Positions 1-8,219 of a stretch of 53,367 bases of DNA are shown here, piece after piece. Positions within the stretch are counted from its first letter, which is position 1. Every line of letters begins with the position of its first letter. This DNA is from Deltaproteobacteria bacterium (GTDB taxonomy: Bacteria > Desulfobacterota > Binatia > UBA1149 > JAJCZL01), in contig JAJCZL010000001.1 in assembly GCA_029262415.1 (NCBI GenBank), forward strand, positions 1 through 53,367. Reading direction: 5' to 3'. The translations under genes and the position numbers were made by a program. Below the pieces are notes generated by a model, which was not told the DNA's origin, did no database searches, and saw only the letters and a program-made list of their open reading frames with translations.

Positions 1-15
1 AATCGATAACCTTCA

Positions 16-50
16 GTCCTAGGACAAAGGGGACCGCAAAGCCTAGGACA
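16..50. repeat. 10-bp palindrome and 9-bp direct repeat at the 3' end of the PhyH gene
   Basis: GTCCTAGGAC at 16-25 is a perfect palindrome, and CCTAGGACA occurs at 18-26 and again at 42-50. The second copy overlaps the stop codon of the dioxygenase gene. No T-tract follows, so a classical terminator is not supported. Function unknown; it may be chance. Confidence 0.3.
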
Positions 51-849
51 GGTCCCAGACCATCCGTTTAGCGGGCCCTTCGGCGAGCCGCTCGGCGGGA
101 GTCTTGCGGTCGATATGGCCGATCAGTCCCCGGTAGGTTCCGTAGCCTACGAGCTCCTGAAGCCGTGGCGGAAAGCTGCGGACGGTCTCGGTGCTGAGCC
201 CCAGTTGCTGGTTCTCTTGCTGGCGGATGTAGCCTGCGCAGTAGTTCATCGCGATCCCGGTACGCCTTGCGTTGCTGCGGTTGGCGCCGCCGCCGTGCCA
301 GAGGCTGCCGTGATAGATCATGACGCTGCCTTTGCGCATGACTGCCGGGACGGTCGGCTGAGAGATCCCGTACGCGGGTGAGTGATCGTACAAATGCGAT
401 CCCGGCACGATGCGAGTCGCACCGTTCTCGTCGCTGAAATCGCTCAACGCCCACATACTATTACACACCACGGCGGGGTGGGGCTTTGGCAGGGGGATTA
501 ACTGATCATCGGCGTGGATAGGTTGCTCTCTCTCTCCGGGTTCGATCGCAATCGACGACAACGACGAGATCAGACAGCCGTCGTCGAGTACTCCTTCAAC
601 GACCGCAAGAACGTCTTGCTGGACCGGGATCCCCGCGAACAACGACCCGTGCGCAAGCAGGTTGTAGATCCGATAGGTTTTTGCGCCTTCGAAGCTGTTT
701 TTTGCCGGTAGGATGTTGAGTTGATCTTCGAGCTCATGCAGCCGTTCGCACAAGCGGTCGGCGAGACTCGGCGCGATCACGTCTGGGAGGATCGTATAGC
801 CGTGCTCGGCTATGCAATCGTGGTGTTTGCAGAGATCCTCGGGGCTCAA
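43..849 (-). CDS. Phytanoyl-CoA dioxygenase (PhyH) family protein
   Basis: 268-residue Fe(II)/2-oxoglutarate-dependent oxygenase of the PhyH family. The facial triad is visible: H112 and D114 in an H-A-D motif and a distal H185 in [10 protein letters not shown], followed by R196, which in this family binds the 2-oxoglutarate carboxylate. The jelly-roll core spans roughly residues 95-215. The inferred start is TTG at 849, overlapping the bioB stop as TTGA, so translation is probably coupled to bioB. Substrate cannot be read from sequence; PhyH relatives hydroxylate fatty acyl-CoAs, ectoine and many secondary metabolites. It is the last gene of the minus-strand run, ending in TAG at 43-45. Confidence 0.85.
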   Translation of the reverse strand: MSPEDLCKHHDCIAEHGYTILPDVIAPSLADRLCERLHELEDQLNILPAKNSFEGAKTYRIYNLLAHGSLFAGIPVQQDVLAVVEGVLDDGCLISSLSSIAIEPGEREQPIHADDQLIPLPKPHPAVVCNSMWALSDFSDENGATRIVPGSHLYDHSPAYGISQPTVPAVMRKGSVMIYHGSLWHGGGANRSNARRTGIAMNYCAGYIRQQENQQLGLSTETVRSFPPRLQELVGYGTYRGLIGHIDRKTPAERLAEGPAKRMVWDLS

Positions 850-1868
850 GAAACTTTACGGACCGGGCTCGACGTGCCGTCGTGAGGGGGTTGGAGCGCC
901 GAGAATCCCGCCGCCTCCATCATCGCCAAGTCGGATTCGGTGTCGGGGTTACCCGTGGTCAGCAGTTTCTCGCCGAAGAAGATCGAGTTGGCTCCGGCCA
1001 GAAGACAAAGCACCTGTGCTTCTTCACTGAGGCCGCTTCGCCCCGCCGACAAGCGCACCATCGATGCCGGCATCATGATACGGGCGGTGGCTATCATCCT
1101 TACCAGCTCGAGCGGCTCGACCGGCGGAGTATCGCCTAAGGGTGTGCCCGCGACCGCCACCAGCGTGTTGATCGGTACGCTCTCAGGGTGGGTCTCGAGA
1201 TTGGCGAGTTCTACCAGCATCGAGCATCGGTCGTCGGTCGATTCACCCATGCCGATGATGCCTCCCGAGCACACCGTGATTCCAGCGTTGCGTACAGCGG
1301 CAAGTGTGCGCAGACGGTCGTCGTAGGTACGCGTAGAAATGATCTCTGGGTAGTACTCGCGCGAGGTGTCCAGATTGTGGTTGTAGGAAGTCAGGCCGGC
1401 TTCTTTCAATCGGACGGCCTGGTCTTCGTCGAGCATGCCCAGCGTTACGCAGGCTTCCATGCCCAGGTCTCGAACGCCGCGGACCATATCGAGAACTCTC
1501 TCGAACTCCTCGCCGTCGCGGACCTCACGCCACGCGGCTCCCATACAGAAACGACTGGCGCCGGCTTCGCGTGCATGAGCCGCCGCTTCGAGCACGCGGT
1601 CGACGTTCATGAGCTTTTCGGTTTCGAGCCCTACGTTGTGGTGCGCGCTTTGCGGACAGTAGGCACAGTCCTCGGGACAGGCCCCGGTTTTGATCGAAAG
1701 CAGGGAACACAGCTGCACCTCATCGCTCCGGTGGTAGCGGCGATGAAGGAGGCGGGCCCTGTCAACCAGCTCCCCTATGCTCAGATCGTGGATCCCCCGG
1801 GCCTCGGCGAGGGACCAGTCGTGTCGGAGTTCATATGTATTGTTAGGTGCTTGCGGCGATTGCCCCAT
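846..1868 (-). CDS. bioB: Biotin synthase
   Basis: 340-residue radical-SAM enzyme that inserts sulfur into dethiobiotin. The SAM-cluster cysteines C64, C68 and C71 lie in [12 protein letters not shown], and the conserved [23 protein letters not shown] and RLSAGR motifs follow. The C-terminal part ([11 protein letters not shown]) is canonical, so the protein is full length. The ATG at 1866-1868 has a strong AAGGAGA ribosome-binding site. No other biotin gene (bioA, bioD, bioF) is present in the window, so bioB is separated from the rest of the pathway. It lies 16 bp downstream of the YceI gene and overlaps the PhyH gene, so it is probably transcribed with both. Confidence 0.95.
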   Translation of the reverse strand: MGQSPQAPNNTYELRHDWSLAEARGIHDLSIGELVDRARLLHRRYHRSDEVQLCSLLSIKTGACPEDCAYCPQSAHHNVGLETEKLMNVDRVLEAAAHAREAGASRFCMGAAWREVRDGEEFERVLDMVRGVRDLGMEACVTLGMLDEDQAVRLKEAGLTSYNHNLDTSREYYPEIISTRTYDDRLRTLAAVRNAGITVCSGGIIGMGESTDDRCSMLVELANLETHPESVPINTLVAVAGTPLGDTPPVEPLELVRMIATARIMMPASMVRLSAGRSGLSEEAQVLCLLAGANSIFFGEKLLTTGNPDTESDLAMMEAAGFSALQPPHDGTSSPVRKVS

Positions 1869-1884
1869 GGAGTCGAGTCTCTCC

Positions 1885-2496
1885 TTATTCTTTCTCGGTG
1901 AGTTCGACTTCTAGCAGTATCTCGATGTCCTCGCCAAGCATCAGGCCGCCGGTGTCCAGGGTCTTGTTCCAGACGATTCCATAGTCTTTGCGGTTGAGGC
2001 TTGCGGTGGCGGTTAGGCCGGCCTTCAGCTCGTCATAGGCGGTCTTGGCTGTGCCGTGGTACTCGACGTCCAACACCACCGGCTTGGTGACGCCGTGCAT
2101 GGTCAGCTTTCCATGGAGCTTACCCTTGGTACGCGACTCGTTGAGGTCTGTTAGTTTAGACGATTCGAATTCTATCGTCGGGTACTTCTCTACGTTGAAG
2201 AAGTCTTCGCCGCGCAGGTGCTTGTCGCGGTTGTCATTGTTGGTATCGATACTGGAAACTTCGATGCTCCCGTTAACCTTCACTTTGGCGGGGTCGGCGG
2301 GATCGAATTCTACAGTGCCATCAAACTTGCCGAACGATCCTTGAACCTTGGTGACAAAGTGTCGAACTTTGAAGCTCACACTGGTGTGGTCTTTGTCGAC
2401 GCCGAAGGTAGCCGCCTCTGCCGAGCCTATGGACACCGCAACAAACGCGGTAATGGTCAGTATCGAAAGGGTAACAAAACGTTTCAGATTCATCAT
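1885..2496 (-). CDS. YceI-family periplasmic lipid-binding-like protein
   Basis: 203 residues with an N-terminal signal peptide (residues 1-28, cleavage predicted after A-E-A). A YceI lipocalin-like beta-barrel follows, with [17 protein letters not shown] at the start and the typical [14 protein letters not shown] and [10 protein letters not shown] segments. YceI proteins bind isoprenoid or amphiphilic ligands in the periplasm; the ligand here is unknown. Start ATG at 2494-2496 is preceded by AAGGAGAG. The gene overlaps the upstream phosphoesterase stop as ATGA. A second in-frame ATG follows directly. Confidence 0.9.
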   Translation of the reverse strand: MMNLKRFVTLSILTITAFVAVSIGSAEAATFGVDKDHTSVSFKVRHFVTKVQGSFGKFDGTVEFDPADPAKVKVNGSIEVSSIDTNNDNRDKHLRGEDFFNVEKYPTIEFESSKLTDLNESRTKGKLHGKLTMHGVTKPVVLDVEYHGTAKTAYDELKAGLTATASLNRKDYGIVWNKTLDTGGLMLGEDIEILLEVELTEKE

Positions 2497-3713
2497 GTCG
2501 GGATCTCTCCTTCTTGTCGTAGTGTCACTACGGTGATCTCTCGCGGTGTAGCCAGTCGGACCGGCTGGCCGGTAACGCCCAATCCGAGGTTCACGTGCAT
2601 GGTGCTCCTGCCGATCTGAAACGTGCCGCGCGGGTAGGCAGTGATAAAATGGGCCAGTGAAGGCCTGCGATCATGAAACCATGGCAACGCGAGCTGCCCG
2701 CCATGGGTGTGTCCCGCCAACGTGAGTCCGATCTGCAGCCGTGCTGCGTGCTCGAAGGGGTCGGGCCGGTGGGATAACAACACATGTGCTTGGCCTTGGG
2801 GTACTTGCGCAAACAAGTATTCGAGCGTCGGGTGGTCTTTTAAGCCGTGCGCCCAATCCGACCCTCTGTCCTCTAAGCCGATCAAAAACAGGTTTCCGCC
2901 ATCAATCTGGACGCGTACGACCTCGTCGCGAAGTACTGTAAAGTCAGTACGCAGGCGGATGGCTTCGGTTACGCCCTCCGCGCCCGTGTACATGTCGTGG
3001 TTGCCCAAAATGGCGTAAACCCCGTGACGTGCGCGTAAGCCTGCGAGAATCGGGAACGTCCGCTCGGCGTGGTCGAGGCCGTCGGTGATATCGCCGGTGA
3101 TGCAAACGATATCGGGACTCAACGAGTTGACCTTTTCGACGTAGCCACGCAGCCGTTCTTCACTCAGGTACTGACCGAGGTGGATATCGCTGATCTGGAC
3201 CAAGCGCAGTCCATCGGCCTCGGCGGGGAGGTCGGCAAGCTCGAGGTCGAACTCATTGACGAAGAGACGTCGCTGTCCAAGCCCGTATCCATAGGCCATC
3301 GTACCGAGAACACAGACCAAGCCTGCGGTACTGATCAGTGCCGCAGCCTCGGTCATCGGTGCGGTCGGCAGGTTGGGACCGAAAGCCGAGAAGATCGTCA
3401 CGCCCGCATAGGCGGTTCCCCACACCGCACCGGCGACTAAAAGAAACGCGAAACCGAAAATCGAGGTGAAGGCGACGCTCATGTACGCCCTGCGCAGCGG
3501 CGCGACAGAAAGAGCGGACGGGCGCGCGGCACGCCTAGGCCCGAGAACGAGCCTGTTTAGCACGTATATCAACGCGGGTCCGAGCAGATGAGCCTGCCAC
3601 GGAATCTGTACGCCGAAGAGCTGACTGGCGAGCCAAGAAGCGCACGCCCACTGGGCGAAAGCGATTAGGACGACCAGGAAAAAGAAGAAATTTCGCCAGA
3701 AATACCGAATCAA
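2493..3713 (-). CDS. Membrane-anchored metallophosphoesterase
   Basis: 406 residues. The first ~150 residues contain four or five hydrophobic segments (about 8-30, 40-57, 78-100, 122-145). A calcineurin-type phosphoesterase domain follows: D176-x-H178 (SDIHLG), G-D at 207-208, GNHD at 237-240 and GHTHGGQ near 334-340. All metal-binding motifs are intact. This resembles the YkuE/YaeI group of membrane phosphoesterases that act on lipid phosphates or related substrates; the actual substrate is not shown. The inferred start is TTG at 3713, overlapping the upstream small gene as TTGA. The 3' end overlaps the YceI start. Confidence 0.88.
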   Translation of the reverse strand: MIRYFWRNFFFFLVVLIAFAQWACASWLASQLFGVQIPWQAHLLGPALIYVLNRLVLGPRRAARPSALSVAPLRRAYMSVAFTSIFGFAFLLVAGAVWGTAYAGVTIFSAFGPNLPTAPMTEAAALISTAGLVCVLGTMAYGYGLGQRRLFVNEFDLELADLPAEADGLRLVQISDIHLGQYLSEERLRGYVEKVNSLSPDIVCITGDITDGLDHAERTFPILAGLRARHGVYAILGNHDMYTGAEGVTEAIRLRTDFTVLRDEVVRVQIDGGNLFLIGLEDRGSDWAHGLKDHPTLEYLFAQVPQGQAHVLLSHRPDPFEHAARLQIGLTLAGHTHGGQLALPWFHDRRPSLAHFITAYPRGTFQIGRSTMHVNLGLGVTGQPVRLATPREITVVTLRQEGEIPT

Positions 3714-3937
3714 GTCATGGATAGCTCGGCAGAGCGCAGACGTTCGGAAAGTTTCTCGCGGATTCGATCGAGTTGCTGATCAAATGTCCGCCTGAGACCC
3801 TCGACATTGTCGATCCCCGGCTGTTGATCTGCGGATATCGATATTTTGCCGAGCAACGAATCCAGCTTCATGTGGACCTCGTTGAGATCGGCGATCATGT
3901 GAGAAAGCTCACCCTTAATCTGTTCTTTATCCGCCAC
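3710..3937 (-). CDS. Small coiled-coil protein of unknown function
   Basis: 75 residues from GTG at 3935-3937, chosen because a strong GGAGGA lies seven bases upstream (3945-3950). A longer reading with 20 extra residues is open but has no better start. The product is rich in charged and leucine residues and is predicted to be almost wholly helical with heptad-like spacing in both halves (EQIKGELSHMIADLNEVHMKL and RTFDQQLDRIREKLSERL). No cysteine, signal peptide or membrane segment is seen. It is translationally coupled to the membrane phosphoesterase, which suggests the two work together. I do not recognise a family. Confidence 0.6.
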   Translation of the reverse strand: MADKEQIKGELSHMIADLNEVHMKLDSLLGKISISADQQPGIDNVEGLRRTFDQQLDRIREKLSERLRSAELSMT

Positions 3938-4063
3938 AGTAAATTCCTCCACACATCGTACCTCCCGCACTTTGGCACGAACGGAACCGCCGCTCAAAAC
4001 GTTATGCGCCCCACGGCGGGCCGCGGCCGCACGACTAGCCTGGTCGGTTTGGCAGCAATTGTG

Positions 4064-4813
4064 CTACTTGAACAAATCGTCAGCCGGCGGGCGTATCAGG
4101 TCGCGCGCATGGCCATCGCCTGGTCGGTAGGGGGCGCCGCGGACGATCACCGCCGGGACACCCTCGCTTTTTCCCATCAGCAGGCCTGCAGCAGCTGCGA
4201 GCTGGTCGGCGACGGCAATCTGGGTGTGCTCCAAAGCCCTGCCATTTCGGTCGGTTCGGCCGCTTTCGTCGAGTAAAACATCGAGACCAGCGCAGCCAAT
4301 CGCGAAATCGAGCTGCCCGAGCCGCCAAGGGCGTCCCCAGGTGTCGGTCACTACTACGGCCAGTCGAAGACCGAAACGATCACAGAGGGTGTCGCGCAGC
4401 ACAGTAGCGCTGGCATCGGCATCAGCCGGTAGCAGCGATAGCCGATCGGCACGACTTTGATTCGAGCGATCGATACCGGAATTCGCGCAGATCCAGCCCG
4501 GGCCGGTGCGGGTGATCAGATGGCCGTTGTCCATACGCAGGATTTCGCTCGATTCGCGTAGCGCGACCTCGACGACCCGCGGGTCTTTGTCGCAGCTTTC
4601 GGCAAACACGCGTGCGCGTTTGGAAGGCTCGACGGTTTCCAGATCGACCACACGACCTTCGGATTTGGAGACGACTTTTTGACAAACGACAACGACATCG
4701 TCTGTCTTGACCCCGATGCGACTGGCATCAATCGCGTCCGCGAGGATGCCGGCAAGGTCGTCGCCGGGCATGATTTCGGGCACACCCGCGACGGGCAAAA
4801 GCATCGTTGCCAT
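4064..4813 (-). CDS. cofE: Coenzyme F420-0:L-glutamate ligase
   Basis: 249-residue CofE, which adds glutamate residues to F420-0 in a GTP-dependent reaction. Diagnostic segments are VVVVCQKVVSKSEGR near residues 41-55, ANSGIDRSN, and the TDTWGRPWRLGQLDFAIGCAG block; the C-terminal DLIRPP motif is present. The length matches stand-alone CofE, and the FMN-reductase domain of actinobacterial FbiB is absent. It lies 24 bp downstream of cofD and follows cofG-cofH-cofD in one strand-uniform cluster. Confidence 0.93.
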   Translation of the reverse strand: MATMLLPVAGVPEIMPGDDLAGILADAIDASRIGVKTDDVVVVCQKVVSKSEGRVVDLETVEPSKRARVFAESCDKDPRVVEVALRESSEILRMDNGHLITRTGPGWICANSGIDRSNQSRADRLSLLPADADASATVLRDTLCDRFGLRLAVVVTDTWGRPWRLGQLDFAIGCAGLDVLLDESGRTDRNGRALEHTQIAVADQLAAAAGLLMGKSEGVPAVIVRGAPYRPGDGHARDLIRPPADDLFK

Positions 4814-4837
4814 TGTCTATGATTCCTCCATCGGGGT

Positions 4838-5788
4838 TTAGCCGCACGCCGGTGGCTCGCCGAGTTCAAGCAGCGTACGCGCGAGGCGCTCTGCTCCAAG
4901 TTCGTCCGACATCAGGGTGTCGGTCTCGGCGAACACGGGCCATCCGCGCAGTGACTTCTCCACGGGCGCTTCGTGTAGTGCGACCACCAGCGTGGACGCG
5001 ACCCGCGCATAAAGGGATGCGATCGACGCATTATCGGCCTTCTTGCCGATCCCGCGGAGCATCGACACCAACGGGCCCTTAACGGCCCTACCGTTGATTA
5101 TCGGACTCACGGCCACGGTTTTGGCGCGTGCCTTCTGCATCGCGACTCGCAAGTGTTTTACCGACAGCATCGGGCCGATGCTGACCAGTGGGTTAGAGGG
5201 AGCAATGATGACCGTATCGGCGCCGCGAATAGCCCGCAGGACACCGGGAGCCGGGCCTGCCTTGGACGCACCGCGAATCGAAACCCCTTGCACGCGAGGC
5301 CGGGCTCGACGTTTAACGAGATAGTCCTGGAAGGGGAGTGCGCCGACCGAGGTGCGCATCACGGTTCGCACGGCGTCGTCACTCATCGGCAGAATTCTTT
5401 GTCTCACGCCCAGCGCAGCGCAGAGTTCTGCGGTGACTCTGCTCAACGGAGCCCCTTCGCTCAGGCGCTGCGTGCGTCTAATATGGGTGGCAAGGTCACG
5501 GTCGCCCAACGCGAACCATGACTCCGCGCCCAAGCGCTCGAGAGCGTGCTTGGCGGTGAAAGTGTCATCCTTGATTCCCCAGCCGGGCGACCACGGCGCC
5601 AAGCCGGCGAGGCTGTACATGATGGTGTCCAGGTCGGGCGATACGTGGAGTCCGTGAAACCGTTCATCATCGCCGGTGTTGACGACAATGGTGAGGTTCT
5701 CAGGTTTGACGAGACGTGCGAGGCCGCGTGCGAGCCTAGCTGCTCCCACTCCACCCGCCAGCAGCGTAACCTTCCTGCTGCGGTGCAA
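4838..5788 (-). CDS. cofD: 2-phospho-L-lactate (or phosphoenolpyruvate) transferase CofD
   Basis: 316-residue transferase that joins FO to the activated three-carbon phosphate (lactyl- or enolpyruvyl-diphospho-guanosine) to give F420-0 or its dehydro form. The N-terminus carries LAGGVGAARLARGL, followed by VNTGDD and SPDLDTIMYSLAGL; APSNPLVSIGP lies in the middle. All are hallmarks of CofD/FbiA. The inferred start is a TTG (5786-5788) inside the cofH 3' end, with a 53-bp overlap. Sequence alone does not show which of the two activated substrates is used. Confidence 0.92.
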   Translation of the reverse strand: MHRSRKVTLLAGGVGAARLARGLARLVKPENLTIVVNTGDDERFHGLHVSPDLDTIMYSLAGLAPWSPGWGIKDDTFTAKHALERLGAESWFALGDRDLATHIRRTQRLSEGAPLSRVTAELCAALGVRQRILPMSDDAVRTVMRTSVGALPFQDYLVKRRARPRVQGVSIRGASKAGPAPGVLRAIRGADTVIIAPSNPLVSIGPMLSVKHLRVAMQKARAKTVAVSPIINGRAVKGPLVSMLRGIGKKADNASIASLYARVASTLVVALHEAPVEKSLRGWPVFAETDTLMSDELGAERLARTLLELGEPPACG

Positions 5789-6983
5789 TATAGTCGTCCT
5801 CCGCCTCGTCGATCAGTTCGTAAACCGTGTTCCGCTGGCGCGGTATGCGCCCCATCGAGCGGATCATTTCCTTGAACTCTTGGGGCGACAGGTACTCGCC
5901 GGAATCCGCACCGGCTTCACGCGAGATGCTTTCCTCCATCAGGGTGCCGCCCATATCGTTACAGCCGGCCATCAGAGACAGCCGCGACAATTCGCGTCCG
6001 AGCTTGACCCAAGAGGTCTGAATGTTGTCTATAAGCCCGCGCAACATCAACCTTGAAGTCGCGTAAACCGCCATGTCGCGTTGCCCCTGGGGTATTGGCT
6101 TGACGATCCCCTGTGTAAACAGCGCGGTGTTTTGCCAGATGAACCTCAGGGGAACGAACTCGCTAAAGCCGCCGGTTTCGCCCTGGATCTGCCGCAACAG
6201 TTCGATGTGACGCGCTACGTGCATCGGCGTTTCGATGTGTCCGTACATCAGGGTCGAGGTCGTCGGAATGCCTTGCGCATGAGCCGTTTTGATAATCCGC
6301 ACCCAGGTTGCGGTGTCGAGTTTCTTGTGTGAGAGAATCTCGCGAACGTCGTCGTCGAGGATTTCAGCGGCCGTGCCGGGAAGGGTGTCTAAACCGGCAC
6401 GTTTTAGTTCGGTCAAATACTCCGGATAGTCCATGCCTGAACGACGCGCACCGTAGAAGATCTCCATAGGCGAATAAGCGTGGATGTGCAGGTCGGGGAA
6501 CGCGGCGCGGATTTCTTCAAGCAGCGTAATGTAGTGGTGAGGCGGGTTTTCTGGGTTGATGCCGCCTTGCATACAGATTTCGGTCGCGCCGCGATCGATG
6601 CCCTCTTGGATCCGCGCCAACACTGCTGTGGTCGGGTCGTCGTATGCTTCCTTATCGCCCTTAAGTCGTGCGAACGCACAGAACTTACAGCCGACGAAGC
6701 AGACGTTAGTCCAATTAATGTTGCGGTTAATGACGTAGGTAACGACGTCGCCGACGTCTTGCTTGCGGACGGTATCGGCCGTGCCGATAAGAGCAGAGAG
6801 ATCGGATCCACGCAGTGTGAGAAGATGTGCTCCCTCTTCTACGGTCGGACGGATGCCGGCTAAGCTCCGATCGAGGATTCCGCGGGTGTAGGACCCGGTG
6901 TCTCCCAGTCGTTGCTCGAGCGTGCGTTCGTCGGTTAGCAGAAATTCGACTGCGTCAGCGTTCTCTTCAGTTTCGTAGCTCAT
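5736..6983 (-). CDS. cofH: FO synthase subunit 2 (5-amino-6-(D-ribitylamino)uracil:L-tyrosine 4-hydroxyphenyl transferase)
   Basis: 415-residue radical-SAM protein with cluster cysteines C95, C99 and C102 in NVCFVGCKFCAFAR. It has the CofH/MqnE-like segments TEICMQGGINPE and SPMEIFYGARRSG. With CofG it builds the deazaflavin chromophore FO from tyrosine and the ribityl-uracil intermediate of riboflavin synthesis. Its ATG (6981-6983) overlaps the cofG stop as ATGA. MqnC/MqnE of futalosine menaquinone synthesis are relatives, but the adjacent cofG, cofD and cofE settle the assignment. Confidence 0.93.
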   Translation of the reverse strand: MSYETEENADAVEFLLTDERTLEQRLGDTGSYTRGILDRSLAGIRPTVEEGAHLLTLRGSDLSALIGTADTVRKQDVGDVVTYVINRNINWTNVCFVGCKFCAFARLKGDKEAYDDPTTAVLARIQEGIDRGATEICMQGGINPENPPHHYITLLEEIRAAFPDLHIHAYSPMEIFYGARRSGMDYPEYLTELKRAGLDTLPGTAAEILDDDVREILSHKKLDTATWVRIIKTAHAQGIPTTSTLMYGHIETPMHVARHIELLRQIQGETGGFSEFVPLRFIWQNTALFTQGIVKPIPQGQRDMAVYATSRLMLRGLIDNIQTSWVKLGRELSRLSLMAGCNDMGGTLMEESISREAGADSGEYLSPQEFKEMIRSMGRIPRQRNTVYELIDEAEDDYIAPQQEGYAAGGWSGSS

Positions 6984-8149
6984 ACTGCCATTGCTCCGTC
7001 GAGATGGTCACGGATCGTCCGCGCAACACTAAGCACGGGTTCATCCTGCCAGGATTCGGTTAAATAAGCATCGTAGACAGGCAAACGAGGTGCCAGTGTG
7101 AAACCCTCGTCTTCGCAGGTCCGGCGAAGGGCATCTAGGTGCGGCCACGGCGCCTCCGGGTTCACATAATCGGATGTCAGAGGAGAGATGCCGCCCCAGT
7201 CGTTGATACCGGCGCGAATCAGTCGAACATGCGCATTCGGGCTAAGGTTTGGGGGGGCTTGTAGATTCATTTCCGCACCAAGGATCAGCCGTGCCAAGGC
7301 GATCGTACGTAGCATCACGGCTTCTTCTGCATCGGGGTCGGACCCCATCGGCGTGCCGGGTTTAGCGCGAAAGTTCTGGATAATGACTTCCTGGATATGC
7401 CCGTGACGCTCGTGGCTCCGGCGGATCGCGAGCAGGCTCGCAATCCGCTCGGCTTCGTTCTCTCCGATGCCGACCAGGAGGCCGGTTGTAAACGGGATAC
7501 GCAGTTCTCCTGCGTCATCGATCATTTGCATACGGCGTGCGGGGTCTTTGTCCGGAGCGTACTGGTGCGGCATGCCTTTGTCGCGTAGTCTCGGGCTGAT
7601 GTTTTCGAGCATCAAGCCCATGCTTACGTTGAGCGGTCGCAGCATGGCCATTTCGTCTTGAGAGAGAAGACCCGCATTGGAGTGGGGGAGCAGACCTTCG
7701 GCTAGTGAGATCTCACACGCGATGCGGACGTAGTCGGCGGTTGAGTCGGCACCGTAGGATTCGAGCAGTTCCTTGAAGCCGCGAAAGGCAACTTCTGGTC
7801 GGTCGCCGAGGCACATCAGCGCTTCGATGCAGCCGAGCGATCGCCCGCGGCGGGACCATTCGGAAATCTCCTCCGGCGACATCGTCCACTCGCCCGCGTC
7901 GTTGGGGTCGCGCCTGAAGGTGCAGTAGGTGCAACGATCGCGGCAAAGATTGGTGACCGGTAAAAAGACCTTAGGCGAGTAGGTCAGAGTGCGGCCGTGG
8001 GCCTGCGTACGCAACTGAGCGGAAGCAGCGCAAAGATGGTCGAGTTTGCAAGCTGGGAGTGTAGACAGGGCGTAGGCGTCCTCCGCGCTCAGGCGATGCC
8101 CAGCAGCGGCCTTGCCGAGGGCGATGTCTGCCGGGTGTGACACGCGCAT
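6980..8149 (-). CDS. cofG: FO synthase subunit 1 (7,8-didemethyl-8-hydroxy-5-deazariboflavin synthase)
   Basis: 389-residue radical-SAM enzyme with cluster cysteines C69, C73 and C76 in LCRDRCTYCTF. The MCLGDRPEVAF, LLPHSNAGLLS, NISPRL and NDWGGISPLT segments are characteristic of CofG. I chose the ATG at 8147-8149; a longer open frame runs upstream, but that part has no CofG similarity and would overlap the regulator gene. A GGAGG sits at 8163-8167, about 13 bases from the ATG and partly inside a hairpin (8157-8191). It is the first gene of the F420 cluster. Confidence 0.92.
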   Translation of the reverse strand: MRVSHPADIALGKAAAGHRLSAEDAYALSTLPACKLDHLCAASAQLRTQAHGRTLTYSPKVFLPVTNLCRDRCTYCTFRRDPNDAGEWTMSPEEISEWSRRGRSLGCIEALMCLGDRPEVAFRGFKELLESYGADSTADYVRIACEISLAEGLLPHSNAGLLSQDEMAMLRPLNVSMGLMLENISPRLRDKGMPHQYAPDKDPARRMQMIDDAGELRIPFTTGLLVGIGENEAERIASLLAIRRSHERHGHIQEVIIQNFRAKPGTPMGSDPDAEEAVMLRTIALARLILGAEMNLQAPPNLSPNAHVRLIRAGINDWGGISPLTSDYVNPEAPWPHLDALRRTCEDEGFTLAPRLPVYDAYLTESWQDEPVLSVARTIRDHLDGAMAV

Positions 8150-8156
8150 GAGAATA

Positions 8157-8191
8157 GGGGGGCCTCCATTGCTTGTACGCACCGGCCCCCC
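8157..8191 (-). promoter_or_regulatory. GC-rich hairpin overlapping the cofG ribosome-binding site
   Basis: GGGGGGCC at 8157-8164 and GGCCCCCC at 8184-8191 form a perfect 8-bp inverted repeat with a 19-base loop. On the minus strand the hairpin follows the regulator gene (stop at 8220) and ends seven bases before the cofG ATG, so its 3' arm takes in part of the GGAGG. There is no U-tract on either strand, so it may act as a translational attenuator or RNA-stability element rather than an intrinsic terminator. Inference only. Confidence 0.45.
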
Positions 8192-8219
8192 GTAAGTCAA
8201 CGACGTTCGCCGCGTGTAC

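Noticed and set aside
5736-6983. MqnE/MqnC menaquinone-pathway assignment for the CofH-like gene
   Set aside because: The neighbours cofG, cofD and cofE and the paired radical-SAM arrangement fit F420 synthesis; no mqn genes are present.
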